Made by a program: the position numbers and the translations under genes. The notes under the pieces were generated by a model. The model saw only the letters and a list, made by a program, of their open reading frames with translations, was not told the DNA's origin and did not search any database. From JAHDFB01 sp965658745 (GTDB taxonomy: Bacteria > Bacteroidota > Bacteroidia > Chitinophagales > Saprospiraceae), in contig CBFHTK010000016.1 of the NCBI GenBank assembly GCA_965658745.1, positions 1-46,298 of the forward strand: a stretch of 46,298 nt of DNA, written 5' to 3'. Shown in pieces: positions 24,143-32,641 of this stretch; positions within the stretch are counted from its first letter, which is position 1, and each line of letters opens with the position of its first letter.

Positions 24143-25237
24143 TTATTGTTTGATGACTGCAGTTGTAGATACTTGGTTACCTTGGATAACCTGAATCATA
24201 TACTGACCTGCTGTAAGTTGGCTCAAATCAACTTGATTTGCACCTTCTTGAATCATCATGTTCATTACCGGTTTACCAGTAATATCTACCACTCTTACAG
24301 TAGCGTCTTGAGTTGCTTCAACTTGCACAAATGCTTCCGTTACGGTAGGGAAGATTCTGATATCGTCCGCTTCATTGAACGCTTGTCTGATATCTGAGTA
24401 AGCGAATTGTCCATCGTGGTCAACTTGCTTTAATCTATAGAAATTGACTCCAGCTAGCGGCTGCTCATCTGTGTAATTGTACACCATCAATCGATTTGTA
24501 GTGCCATTTCCGTCAACTTTTCCTATTGAGCTGAAGTTCTTACCATCTTTAGATCGCTCAATTGAGAAATGATTGTTATTTAGCTCACTTGCTGTTTTCC
24601 ATACAAGTTCGTTTTCTTTGTTCAATGTTCTGATGTTGAAAGAAGTAAGTTCGACAGGGAGACTAGCAATTGGAAATGGAGTATCTGCGGTAGCATTTGT
24701 AGTTTCGCCATCAAGTGCATTAGGCCCACTAAAAGACCAGTCCGCTATATCAAAACCTCCAGTAGTTGGTGTATCAATATTTGTTCTATACGCCCATCCA
24801 TCCAAATATTCCCATGGCTCTCCTGTACCGTCAGTATCTATATCTCCAAATAGATCAATAACAGAACCATTTTCAAATAATTCGATTGCATCATCACCAT
24901 TGATATTAGCTGCACTAGATGTATAATCAGGTGCAAAACCAAAAAAAGCAGTAAATCCTGTACTTTCAGAAGCTACATAAATGTGAGACCCTGCAGTCGC
25001 TGCTACAGCTGGAAATGTGAATTCCTGACCATCCGATCCACCACCATTATTTGCAAAACCAATACCATATATTGAAAGATCAGCAATATCTTGACGAATG
25101 TACAATTCAACCATTTTGGGAATTCCTCCGCTTAATGGTCCATCCATTACCCCAGAAATTACAATTTTAGCATCTTGGGCCATAGCACCAAAACTAAGTC
25201 CAACAAAAAGCAAAAGTAAAAGTAAAGTTTGTCTCAT
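24143..25237 (-). CDS. Secreted protein with type IX secretion sorting domain
   Basis: 364 residues. Signal peptide ending GAMAQ; residues about 24-190 form a beta-rich domain of lamin-tail-like type (GIPKMVELYIRQD, NINGDDAIELFENG, DLFGDID); then VELTSFNIRTLNKENELVWK and HFSIERSKDGKNFSSIG, the linker common in Bacteroidota surface proteins. The last ~75 residues (IFPTVTEAFVQVE, VVDITGKPVM, LTAGQYMIQV) are a type A T9SS C-terminal sorting domain. The product should be exported through the outer membrane and cleaved or anchored. No enzyme motif seen; an adhesion or calcium-site role is a guess. Confidence 0.88.
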   Translation of the reverse strand: MRQTLLLLLLFVGLSFGAMAQDAKIVISGVMDGPLSGGIPKMVELYIRQDIADLSIYGIGFANNGGGSDGQEFTFPAVAATAGSHIYVASESTGFTAFFGFAPDYTSSAANINGDDAIELFENGSVIDLFGDIDTDGTGEPWEYLDGWAYRTNIDTPTTGGFDIADWSFSGPNALDGETTNATADTPFPIASLPVELTSFNIRTLNKENELVWKTASELNNNHFSIERSKDGKNFSSIGKVDGNGTTNRLMVYNYTDEQPLAGVNFYRLKQVDHDGQFAYSDIRQAFNEADDIRIFPTVTEAFVQVEATQDATVRVVDITGKPVMNMMIQEGANQVDLSQLTAGQYMIQVIQGNQVSTTAVIKQ

Positions 25238-25268
25238 ATCTCAGGTTATATTCTTTTGCAAAGTGGCA

Positions 25269-25276
25269 CAAATATA
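25269..25276 (-). promoter_or_regulatory. Candidate -7 element of the T9SS cargo gene
   Basis: The minus strand reads TATATTTG, matching TAnnTTTG, 31 bases before the ATG at 25237. No clear -33 TTG. Confidence 0.4.
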
Positions 25277-25360
25277 AGACTCGCTTTTCTTTAAATACCG
25301 CAGTTTTGTATGACCTATATGTTAAATGTCGGAGAATACATGAGAAAACTCTATGAGTCA

Positions 25361-26410
25361 CTACTCTTGACGGTCAACGTCGTAGTAAAACTTGTAATAC
25401 GTTCCCTTCTCATCTTCACCGCGTTCCGCTCGAGATCTGTCTCCATGAATATAGACACTGAAATTCTTATCCAACTTCAATATCGATCTAAAAATCTTCG
25501 AAGTTTTCTTAACAGCAGGTCTTGAAATATCAAAGTTTGTAGGTACTTCGACTTGGTGTTCGTTCGCAAACGTCTCTTCAAATGCGCGATACCCTTCTAC
25601 CAAGTTTTCTTTATTTAAAACTGCTTCCTCAAAACTTCCTTTATCGAAACTTTCATTCGTTCGGAAGTAGTCAGCTGATTTGTTTAGCAATTCCATTTGA
25701 TCCGAAATATCAAGTTCCAACTCTTGTGTAATTGGCGAATCAATAAAATTCTTAGCCATATGCATAGCTACCTTGGTTTGATAGAAGTTATTCTCCATCG
25801 GCTTTAAACCCAAAAATGTATCCTTCCAAAACCTCGCATCTTCTCCCTTGCTTCGATGATCTGTTATGAGCACTTCATAACCTTCTTCACCATGGATATT
25901 GAACACAATACAAGACTTATCAACCTTTCCAGTATCGTAACCGAAATCTACTGAAACTTCATAATGCGATTCTTTGTGGTTAAACTTCAAAAATGAAGAT
26001 TCTTGTTCCGATTTAAACATACCCACTGCATCCACATACTGCTCGCCAATTTTTACATTTTGAATATATGCGACTGTCAATTCTCCCTCTAGAATCTGCG
26101 GATGAACACTTGCTTCATAAAGTAATTTTGCTAGGTTGCTTGAATCATCAACAAAGGTGGATCGATCAACAAACATTTCATTCACTATGGAATATGCTTC
26201 ATTCAATTGAAGATCCTCTTTGTGCGAAAATTCAAAATACTCTTCCATTTTGACAGCAGAAAAAAGATATTTATGTAAGAATTCTTCAGCCGAGACAGGC
26301 ACAAAAGTCAATCCACTCGATAATCTCAAGCTTTGAGCTTTTCCTCTATTTCCAACAAAATGTGTGATGATATGCGATATATTACTTTCGCTAAAGTCTA
26401 ATTTTTCCAT
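25361..26410 (-). CDS. YejK/NdpA-like nucleoid-associated protein
   Basis: 349 residues, similar in length and layout to the 37-kDa nucleoid-associated protein family (PF04245): N-terminal ISHIITHFVGNRG, middle LYEASVHPQILEGELTVAYI, and VSVDFGYDTGKVDKSCIVFN, and a C-terminal SVYIHGDRSRAERGEDEKG. E. coli YejK is found with the nucleoid; its biochemical role is poorly known. Single gene, divergent from tonB with 217 bases between. Bacteroidota homologues are common and diverged, so the family call is firm but the function is not. Confidence 0.82.
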   Translation of the reverse strand: MEKLDFSESNISHIITHFVGNRGKAQSLRLSSGLTFVPVSAEEFLHKYLFSAVKMEEYFEFSHKEDLQLNEAYSIVNEMFVDRSTFVDDSSNLAKLLYEASVHPQILEGELTVAYIQNVKIGEQYVDAVGMFKSEQESSFLKFNHKESHYEVSVDFGYDTGKVDKSCIVFNIHGEEGYEVLITDHRSKGEDARFWKDTFLGLKPMENNFYQTKVAMHMAKNFIDSPITQELELDISDQMELLNKSADYFRTNESFDKGSFEEAVLNKENLVEGYRAFEETFANEHQVEVPTNFDISRPAVKKTSKIFRSILKLDKNFSVYIHGDRSRAERGEDEKGTYYKFYYDVDRQE

Positions 26411-26556
26411 GCCGCGAATTTATAATCTTTTTTGCTGATTAGTTTCACTTCATTGTATCTAACATCTGCTAATTTAATAGCCTTTTTGATCCTTTCGTTT
26501 CACTTTTTTCATATTAGTCTAACCAAAACTGACTATTTGTGCATCTATCGATATAT

Positions 26557-26573
26557 ATACACCGTACGTGTAT
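26557..26573. promoter_or_regulatory. 6-bp inverted repeat upstream of tonB
   Basis: ATACAC-CGTAC-GTGTAT is a perfect inverted repeat 54 bases before the tonB ATG. The half-site also occurs in GTGTATACAC at 5698-5707 between the tlpA-like and DUF6029-like genes. Possible operator. Confidence 0.3.
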
Positions 26574-26627
26574 TGTCTTTGATCGATCTAGGACTGTTTT
26601 ACTTATAACACTATAAATCAGTCTCAT

Positions 26628-27386
26628 ATGAAAAATTACTTCTATCGAGGAGCATGGGCCGAGATGCGCAGTACCGCCCTCTCTGTCGGCTTCGTTTTAT
26701 CGCTGAGTTTTGTGCTTTTTGCATTTAAGTATACTACAAATCCGCGTCCCTTTGTTATGCCTGACGGTCTTGAGTGGGAAGAAGGAGAAGTGTATATAAC
26801 TCCTGCCATTCCCAAAGCACCAACATATACTCCTCCCGTGAAAATCCATGAACCAAAAGCTAAGGAACCGCTCATTCCTGATGACTTCATTATTGATGAT
26901 TCAGACGATGGATTTCTGGATGACCATGAAACATTCGAAGATCCCGTTTTTGAAAATCAAGTCTTTAGCAATGGCTCTTCAAATCAGAAAGCCGCACCAA
27001 TGGTAGCGCCAGTTATTACGACTAAGGACGATGAAATCTTAATAAGAGCACAGCAAATGCCTCTTTTCGGAGACTGTAGTGACATTGTAGACGAAGGTCA
27101 AAGAGATCTTTGCTCGACCAAAGCTGTCCTTAGTTTCATCAGAGATAATATTAAATATCCTGAAATAGCTAAAGAAATTGGTCTTACTGGGAAGGTTATA
27201 GCAAAGTTTGTAATTAGTAAGACAGGCGAAGTCACAGATATTGAAATCCTTCGCGATCTAGGCGCTGGAACGGGAACTGAAGTATTAAGAGTTTTGAACA
27301 AGATGCCGGATTGGAAACCTGGGAAGCAGAATATGAGACCCGTGCGAGTCCAAATGATTGTGCCGGTCAAATTCGATTTGCAATAA
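26628..27386 (+). CDS. tonB: Energy transducer TonB
   Basis: 252 residues: short cytoplasmic N-terminus, one membrane segment (about residues 15-32, LSVGFVLSLSFVLFAFKY), a periplasmic linker with Pro-rich (PKAPTYTPPVKIHEPKAKEP) and acidic parts, and a C-terminal TonB domain (FIRDNIKYPEIAKEIGLTGK, FVISKTGEVTDIEILRD, MPDWKPGKQ, VPVKFDLQ). TonB carries proton-motive force to outer-membrane receptors. No exbB or exbD is adjacent. The FecA-like receptor operon begins 1.4 kb downstream on the other strand, so it may serve it, but a genome usually has several TonB genes. Confidence 0.93.
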   Translation: MKNYFYRGAWAEMRSTALSVGFVLSLSFVLFAFKYTTNPRPFVMPDGLEWEEGEVYITPAIPKAPTYTPPVKIHEPKAKEPLIPDDFIIDDSDDGFLDDHETFEDPVFENQVFSNGSSNQKAAPMVAPVITTKDDEILIRAQQMPLFGDCSDIVDEGQRDLCSTKAVLSFIRDNIKYPEIAKEIGLTGKVIAKFVISKTGEVTDIEILRDLGAGTGTEVLRVLNKMPDWKPGKQNMRPVRVQMIVPVKFDLQ

Positions 27387-27442
27387 CAAAAAATCCCGAA
27401 CGATAAACTAGTTCTCGTTGACGAGATATATTGTTCGGGATT
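27387..27442 (-). terminator. Long hairpin terminator between tonB and the lipoprotein genes
   Basis: A 14-bp stem (27392-27405 with 27429-27442, one G-T pair) encloses a second small hairpin, TCTCGT-TG-ACGAGA at 27413-27426. On the minus strand it is followed by a T run (A at 27388-27393), so it fits the convergent lipoprotein unit; it may also stop tonB transcription from the other side, where the tail is less T-rich. Confidence 0.7.
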
Positions 27443-27573
27443 CTATTTCATGGTTATTTATGTTATGGAGCTTCCCCTTCGGGTCCCTATGTTACAGGCT
27501 CGCCATTCGGCTCGTCCCTGTCCGGATATCGACTTCGTCGTTACCTTTCACAGCGGTAAGCCATTGGTAAACT
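27443..27573. other. Structured, more G+C-rich intergenic segment
   Basis: Three consecutive mini-hairpins: CCC-CTTC-GGG at 27474-27483, GCC-ATTC-GGC at 27502-27511 enclosed by ACAGG/CCTGT (27494-27498 with 27517-27521), and CGAC-TTC-GTCG at 27530-27540, then TTACC/GGTAA at 27541-27545 and 27555-27559. No open frame of note. It resembles dispersed structured intergenic repeats of Bacteroidota genomes; I cannot test copy number. Confidence 0.45.
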
Positions 27574-28065
27574 CTATTCAATCAGATCGGCAGTCCACTG
27601 CATACTAATGTCTTGTCCTAGTTCATCTTCAAAATTCAAATAGAAGTTAAATCTATCACCTTCCTTATAATCGTAAAACTCTCCTTCTCCGAGAGATAAT
27701 TTAAAATGTTCGTAAAGACATCCGACACTATAATCCGTTGTATTCAAGACATTGGTCTTATTCAAAACCGTATATCGTAAGTTTTCATCATTATTAACAA
27801 GAAAGTAGATTTCTCCTTGCTCAAGGTTTGATTGATCTCGTAGCTGTATAACAAATTGGAACCCTCCAGTAATAGAGATTGTATAATTCTCCCTATCTAC
27901 AATAGGTCCACCAAAATCTAAATCAGTAGAAGGTCGGTCAATCCACCTCGCATCGTAGATTTCCGGCGGTGAAGTATCTTCTAGTTGTTCTTCAACTATG
28001 GATTCCTTTTCGCATGAAAACATCAACACTGTCAATGCTAGCAAAATTAATTTTGTAAATTTCAT
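27574..28065 (-). CDS. Lipoprotein, paralogue of the upstream gene
   Basis: 163 residues: MKFTKLILLALTVLMFSC signal with lipobox FSC (Cys18), a short acidic spacer, then TSPPEIYDARWID, GGPIVDRENYTISITGGFQF, GEIYFLVNNDENLRYTVL and the C-terminus FEDELGQDISMQWTADLIE. The neighbouring gene 28160-28657 shares nearly all these blocks (TSPPEIYDFRWID, LVNNDESLRETFL, FEDELGQETTMQWTADLVE), so the two are tandem duplicates. Predicted beta-rich, all outside the cytoplasm. I do not recognise the family. The gene is separated by 94 bases from its paralogue and both lie downstream of the receptor operon on the same strand. Confidence 0.8.
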   Translation of the reverse strand: MKFTKLILLALTVLMFSCEKESIVEEQLEDTSPPEIYDARWIDRPSTDLDFGGPIVDRENYTISITGGFQFVIQLRDQSNLEQGEIYFLVNNDENLRYTVLNKTNVLNTTDYSVGCLYEHFKLSLGEGEFYDYKEGDRFNFYLNFEDELGQDISMQWTADLIE

Positions 28066-28159
28066 ATGCGTTCTTTTTTATTGGTACGCTGACTCTCTAG
28101 AAAACGTTGCACTGTTTATATAGAAATTTCAAAAGTAGACGAAATTAGTTTCATGAAAC

Positions 28160-28657
28160 TCATTCTACTAAATCAGCAGTCCATTGCATAGTCGTCTCTT
28201 GACCGAGTTCATCTTCAAACCTAAGATAGAAATAGTATTTATCACCTGGCTTTAAATCATAAAAAACACCTGATCCCAAGGCAATCTTAGGTACACGGAA
28301 GTAATAACCAAATGAACCTTCCTTGAAATCAAGAATGATATCCTTGCTCAAGAATGTCTCTCGAAGAGATTCATCATTATTGACCAACATGTATAATTCC
28401 CCTTCAGTAATATTTGTTTCGTCTCTGACTTTTAGAATGTACTGGAAACCGTCGCTAATTGTCAATGTATAGTTCTCCCCATCAATAATTGGTCCTCCTA
28501 TATCATTCTCATAAAAAGGGCTATCAATCCATCTGAAATCATAAATCTCTGGCGGTGAAGTATCGTTAATCGGGTCTTCAACGACAACAGGTTCCTCTTC
28601 ACATGAATACAAACCAACTAGTAATAGGATTGCAAAAATTTTGGATAATTTGATCAT
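28160..28657 (-). CDS. Lipoprotein, tandem paralogue
   Basis: 165 residues from the ATG at 28657: MIKLSKIFAILLLVGLYSC, lipobox LYSC (Cys19). An upstream in-frame start at 28717 would place 20 mixed residues before the signal peptide and is unlikely. The mature part matches its neighbour block by block, with identical order of motifs and a shared C-terminus. No known domain recognised. The 162-bp gap to the receptor gene upstream holds no obvious terminator, so these lipoproteins may be partly expressed with the iron operon. Confidence 0.8.
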   Translation of the reverse strand: MIKLSKIFAILLLVGLYSCEEEPVVVEDPINDTSPPEIYDFRWIDSPFYENDIGGPIIDGENYTLTISDGFQYILKVRDETNITEGELYMLVNNDESLRETFLSKDIILDFKEGSFGYYFRVPKIALGSGVFYDLKPGDKYYFYLRFEDELGQETTMQWTADLVE

Positions 28658-28818
28658 AACTCTTTGATTTAAATAAGTGACAAGAAAGAATTCGAAAACG
28701 ATGCAAAAATTACCCAAAAAACAAGGTTTTATTGCCTTTGTTCAATAAGACCACACCCTTAATTTCTATCTAGTATTTGCAACTGGTGTTGAAAGATAAT
28801 GCGTCTTTTGAGCTTGAC

Positions 28819-31290
28819 TCACTTTATTATTTCGTATGTAAGACTGAGGTAATAACCGCGTCCTTCAGAAGGTATAATTCCAGGACCTGGATAGCCTGTC
28901 GCTCGCCTCGTGAAATACTCAACATTTGACATATTATTAATCATAAATTGCGCGCTTATTCTTCGATATCTATATGATATTGTAAAGTCAAAAACCCCAT
29001 ATCCCGGAATAGGACCAATAATTCCATCCCTCAAACTGTTTGCGGCAGCAACATCTGAATTCTGTACATCCGTAAACTGTTTTGAAATTCTACCGTACTG
29101 AAGACTCGCAATCAACTGCTTCCAGCCCAAAGAAAACCCACTTTTCAGATTTAAGAAAGGAACAAACTCAACAACCTTACCTTCAACATTTACCTCTTCT
29201 GAACTTAGATACCTTGCATCTGTCAATGCTGTGTTTAAGAAACCTTTTGCTTCCCAATTGCTATCCGGAAATCTATGTTTTGATAGATTATACTCTACAA
29301 GTGTTTCTAGTCCTGAAATCAAAGCGACCCCTATGTTCTTTCGCACACGGTTAGCCCGATCATCGAGCACAATACCAATCCTATCTGCATAGTAAATACT
29401 ATAAAGACTTGCATCGTAAGAAAAGTAATCACCAATAGCCCCTCGAAGTCCAAAATCTGCCGTAAATCCACTTTCATCACTTATTTTTGGATCAATTATA
29501 AAAGTGGGATTGACCGTTCTTATATCTGAAAAGGTAACAGATCGATAGTTTTGACTGATGTTTCCGTAGTACTCTAATTTTCTGTTTGACTTATATGAAA
29601 TTCCTACTCCAAACAGAGGAAAAAATCGTTCAAGTGCTCGTTCATCAGTCAATGTCTGATTACTAATGGGATTGCCTGCAAGATCGTAATTAATTGCCTG
29701 ATATGAGCCTTCAATTCCTGTTCGTATGTACTCAAACCTAATCCCTGGTGTTATAGATAATTTATCGCCTAGGTAGATGATATCTTCAGCAAATAAACTT
29801 GCGTTGAAATTAGGGAAAGTAAAAGAAGATTGTATCGGATACGCCGGATAATCCGCACTATAAGAATTAAAGTCGGCGTCACTACCGGTAGATCCCGCAC
29901 CTTGTATTGCTGTATTTCTTGCAGCATAAACTTTGGTCCCTATCAGCAAAGTCTGCTTGACTCGAGAGCCAACGATGCTTCTTAAATACTTTGATTCCAA
30001 TCCAATATTATTGAATTCACCAATCATGAGGTCTCTCGGACTAATATAATTGCCAGACAAATCTTGTTCATCCAATGCTGTTATAGGATTCGAATTGATA
30101 TCAATAGGGTTTCCTCTATATCCCACTGCAGATCGGCTCGCGTCCAAGCCAAAAAGAGAAACAGAAAGCTTATCTCCTCCACTAAACTCATTCTGATATC
30201 TGACATTATATAGATTCCAATCTACCGCAAACCAATTTCGTACACGTGTACTTTGCCTCGGATTTTGAATGAACTGAGAATCTGTTAGTCCGCCAGCCTG
30301 TTGAGCCAAATAATCTGAACTTGTGAGCTCAGCTTGAATAAAAGATGTGCTGTTGATCTGATATTTCATTGAAATAATCCCTAAAAGATTCTCATACTCC
30401 GAATTACTTCGATAACCATCACCTGCTTTATAATTAAGATGCGCATTGACCGAAAATTTCTTCTTATTTATCCCCGTGTATAGGTATAAGTTTCTAAAAC
30501 CAAACGAGCCAATAGTCTGACTAGCTCTAATGTGGAACGTATTGAAGTTGGGGATCTCACGCAAATTAAAATTTATTAACCCTCCGAATTGCGTTCCATA
30601 CTGCAAAGAAGCTGCTCCACGAATTACTTCGATATCCTCAAGTGCTTCAGGTGGAGGCACGTAATAACTTTCAGGATATCCGAGCACATCAGCACTAATG
30701 TCATAATGATTTTGGCGTGTATTGAAATTGGAAGTTCGGTTGGGATCTAGTCCTCGTCCACCTATGTTCAACTGCATTCCACCGTCGTTACCCTCATAAA
30801 TATTGAGTCCTGAAACCTTCGCATAAATTTGCCTTCCATTATTATTCGCCAGATTTGCTACTGTATTCTCTAGGGAAACTATTTCCACTTTTTTCCCAGA
30901 CATAATTGTCATTCCACGTGTATCAGTAAGTTGCTTTAAGCCAAAAAGCTCTTTCCTTCGGGCTTGTATCGTCAGTGCTTCCAAGCCTATTTGTAAAGGC
31001 CTCAATTCAACAATAATATCTTTGGACGCCGTGAAAATTGTGTCGTACTTTGTCTCATAAGACATACTGAAATATGCTAAAACTGTAGGAAAGCGTTGAA
31101 TCGCTATTTCAAATGAACCTTGCTCACCAGCTTGAATGCTTCTATTCTCAGTAAGATTAAATATCTCTACGGAAGCGACTACTTTATCAGTTGTAGAATC
31201 TTTGCATGTACCTGAAATGATCTTTTGGCCATGAGCCAAACAAGAGCTCACGAAAATCAAGCATAATATGACGCCTAGTTTCTTATTCAT
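28819..31290 (-). CDS. TonB-dependent outer-membrane receptor, FecA-like
   Basis: 823 residues from the ATG at 31290 (a start at 31332 would precede the signal peptide by 14 residues). Signal peptide, then a CarboxypepD-reg-like beta-sandwich (ISGTCKDSTTDKVVASVEIF), plug domain (VSGLNIYEGNDGGMQLNIGG, then RGLDPNRTSNFNTR, PESYYVPPPEALEDIEVIRG, AASLQYGTQFGGLINF) and a 22-strand-type barrel ending GRGYYLSLTYEIIK. The plug motifs match receptors of the Fe(III)-dicitrate/FecA group. It is last in a four-gene unit with HTTM, imelysin and DUF4856-like genes; its start overlaps the HTTM stop by 8 bases. Iron-complex import is inferred from family and neighbours. Confidence 0.93.
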   Translation of the reverse strand: MNKKLGVILCLIFVSSCLAHGQKIISGTCKDSTTDKVVASVEIFNLTENRSIQAGEQGSFEIAIQRFPTVLAYFSMSYETKYDTIFTASKDIIVELRPLQIGLEALTIQARRKELFGLKQLTDTRGMTIMSGKKVEIVSLENTVANLANNNGRQIYAKVSGLNIYEGNDGGMQLNIGGRGLDPNRTSNFNTRQNHYDISADVLGYPESYYVPPPEALEDIEVIRGAASLQYGTQFGGLINFNLREIPNFNTFHIRASQTIGSFGFRNLYLYTGINKKKFSVNAHLNYKAGDGYRSNSEYENLLGIISMKYQINSTSFIQAELTSSDYLAQQAGGLTDSQFIQNPRQSTRVRNWFAVDWNLYNVRYQNEFSGGDKLSVSLFGLDASRSAVGYRGNPIDINSNPITALDEQDLSGNYISPRDLMIGEFNNIGLESKYLRSIVGSRVKQTLLIGTKVYAARNTAIQGAGSTGSDADFNSYSADYPAYPIQSSFTFPNFNASLFAEDIIYLGDKLSITPGIRFEYIRTGIEGSYQAINYDLAGNPISNQTLTDERALERFFPLFGVGISYKSNRKLEYYGNISQNYRSVTFSDIRTVNPTFIIDPKISDESGFTADFGLRGAIGDYFSYDASLYSIYYADRIGIVLDDRANRVRKNIGVALISGLETLVEYNLSKHRFPDSNWEAKGFLNTALTDARYLSSEEVNVEGKVVEFVPFLNLKSGFSLGWKQLIASLQYGRISKQFTDVQNSDVAAANSLRDGIIGPIPGYGVFDFTISYRYRRISAQFMINNMSNVEYFTRRATGYPGPGIIPSEGRGYYLSLTYEIIK

Positions 31291-32641
31291 AAGGCAAAAT
31301 CCATTTCTTCGTTTTCCAAGATTCAGACTCACTTGCTAGATTGGTTGACGGATCGATAAATCTTTTTGAAGGGCTACCATTGACTGAAACATAGCTATCA
31401 ACGTAAACTTCCACATTGCTATGTCCCTGTGCATCAAAATGTTTTTTCAAATGATGTGCATACTGAAGTATTAAATCTGGCTGCGTAGCCATCTGCTTTT
31501 CTTGCAAGGTTGTTAAGAAATCTTCGTTCTGAACAGAAAACCAGTTTGATGAATCCTTCCCTTTAATCCTAAAGACGGTATAACCGGTCTTTTCCATCAG
31601 CATAACTCGCCACGAAAACCTATATCCCTGTTCGTGCCAAAAAAGATGGTCTGGATACATCAAATATCGCCAGGGAAATAATAAATGAAAAGCCAGAAAA
31701 AGAATGACAATACTTTTATAGAATTGCGGGATAAGAGCCCTCTGACGTTCTGAATCTTTCGTCTCTTTTTTGGCAACGCTTCTTAAAATGTATCTCCTTA
31801 CATAGTCGATCATTTTCTGATGGTAACTTGCGTCAAAAAAGATCATTGTAGCAACGATCATGACATACGGAAACATCCCAATGTTGAAAAGTAGTGCTGT
31901 CATACCGTGAAACAATAAAACCGACAAAAATCCTAGTTTTCTCCATCTTGGGGATATTAACAAAAACACAATTCCCAGATCGTAAAGCATACCACTCCAG
32001 CTAAATAAATAATGAACAATGGGTTCATCCAAAAAAGATCCGATGATTGGTAGGTGCGATTTACTAGTTAACCAAATAGATAGAGGTTTAGCTTCAAGCA
32101 GCCAATCACTATTAATCTTAGCAAGTCCAGCATAGATGTAAACAATAGCTAAAAGCAATTTAATAGCGTCAATTGTCCATTTTGGTACCTCTCTATTTAC
32201 TGCCTTATTTCCTAGATGTGTATCGAGTGAAAAGTAATTGGATAAGGGAAGGAAGAATAATAAGAAACTCAGAGATGAAATGAAGTAGTAATGGTTGAGA
32301 TATGTCGTCACATCCATCAACTCAATGTAAGTAAAACTGAGAAAGAAAATTCCCATCATCCATCGATATCGATAACCTAGGATGATACCCACTGAACTAC
32401 AGATACCAATTCCAAACAGACAATAAGTCCATAATCCTGGTACTTGCACAAAATCAAAGCCCCAATAAGTAAAATGAAATTCTGGCTCTAAATACAGTTT
32501 TTCGATCCATCCTTTAGACCAAAATCGAATTAGGCTTATTGCCATCAAACATCCAAAAGCTATTCGAAAAAAAGCGAGTGGTGCAGCAGAGGTAAGCGTT
32601 TGATTGTAGTTTTTCCATTTTGCCTCAATCCCCATCTGCAT
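31283..32641 (-). CDS. HTTM / vitamin K-dependent gamma-carboxylase-like membrane protein
   Basis: 452 residues with several membrane helices in the first 270 residues and a soluble C-terminal part. Sequence blocks match the carboxylase family: LNHYYFISSLSFLLFFLP (residues 115-132), YIYAGLAKINSDWL (168-181, with Lys175 where the human enzyme has its catalytic Lys218 region GVKKLDADW), and LFHGMTALLFNIGMFPYVM (243-261). In animals this enzyme turns Glu into gamma-carboxy-Glu using vitamin K; in bacteria its targets are mostly unknown. Stop and start overlap with both neighbours (17 bases with the imelysin gene, 8 with the receptor), so it is translationally coupled to an iron-uptake operon. 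Confidence 0.88.
   Translation of the reverse strand: MQMGIEAKWKNYNQTLTSAAPLAFFRIAFGCLMAISLIRFWSKGWIEKLYLEPEFHFTYWGFDFVQVPGLWTYCLFGIGICSSVGIILGYRYRWMMGIFFLSFTYIELMDVTTYLNHYYFISSLSFLLFFLPLSNYFSLDTHLGNKAVNREVPKWTIDAIKLLLAIVYIYAGLAKINSDWLLEAKPLSIWLTSKSHLPIIGSFLDEPIVHYLFSWSGMLYDLGIVFLLISPRWRKLGFLSVLLFHGMTALLFNIGMFPYVMIVATMIFFDASYHQKMIDYVRRYILRSVAKKETKDSERQRALIPQFYKSIVILFLAFHLLFPWRYLMYPDHLFWHEQGYRFSWRVMLMEKTGYTVFRIKGKDSSNWFSVQNEDFLTTLQEKQMATQPDLILQYAHHLKKHFDAQGHSNVEVYVDSYVSVNGSPSKRFIDPSTNLASESESWKTKKWILPYE

Noticed and set aside
24044..24397. Plus-strand open frame through the terminator and the T9SS gene tail
   Set aside because: Antisense to a clear T9SS sorting domain; no domain of its own.
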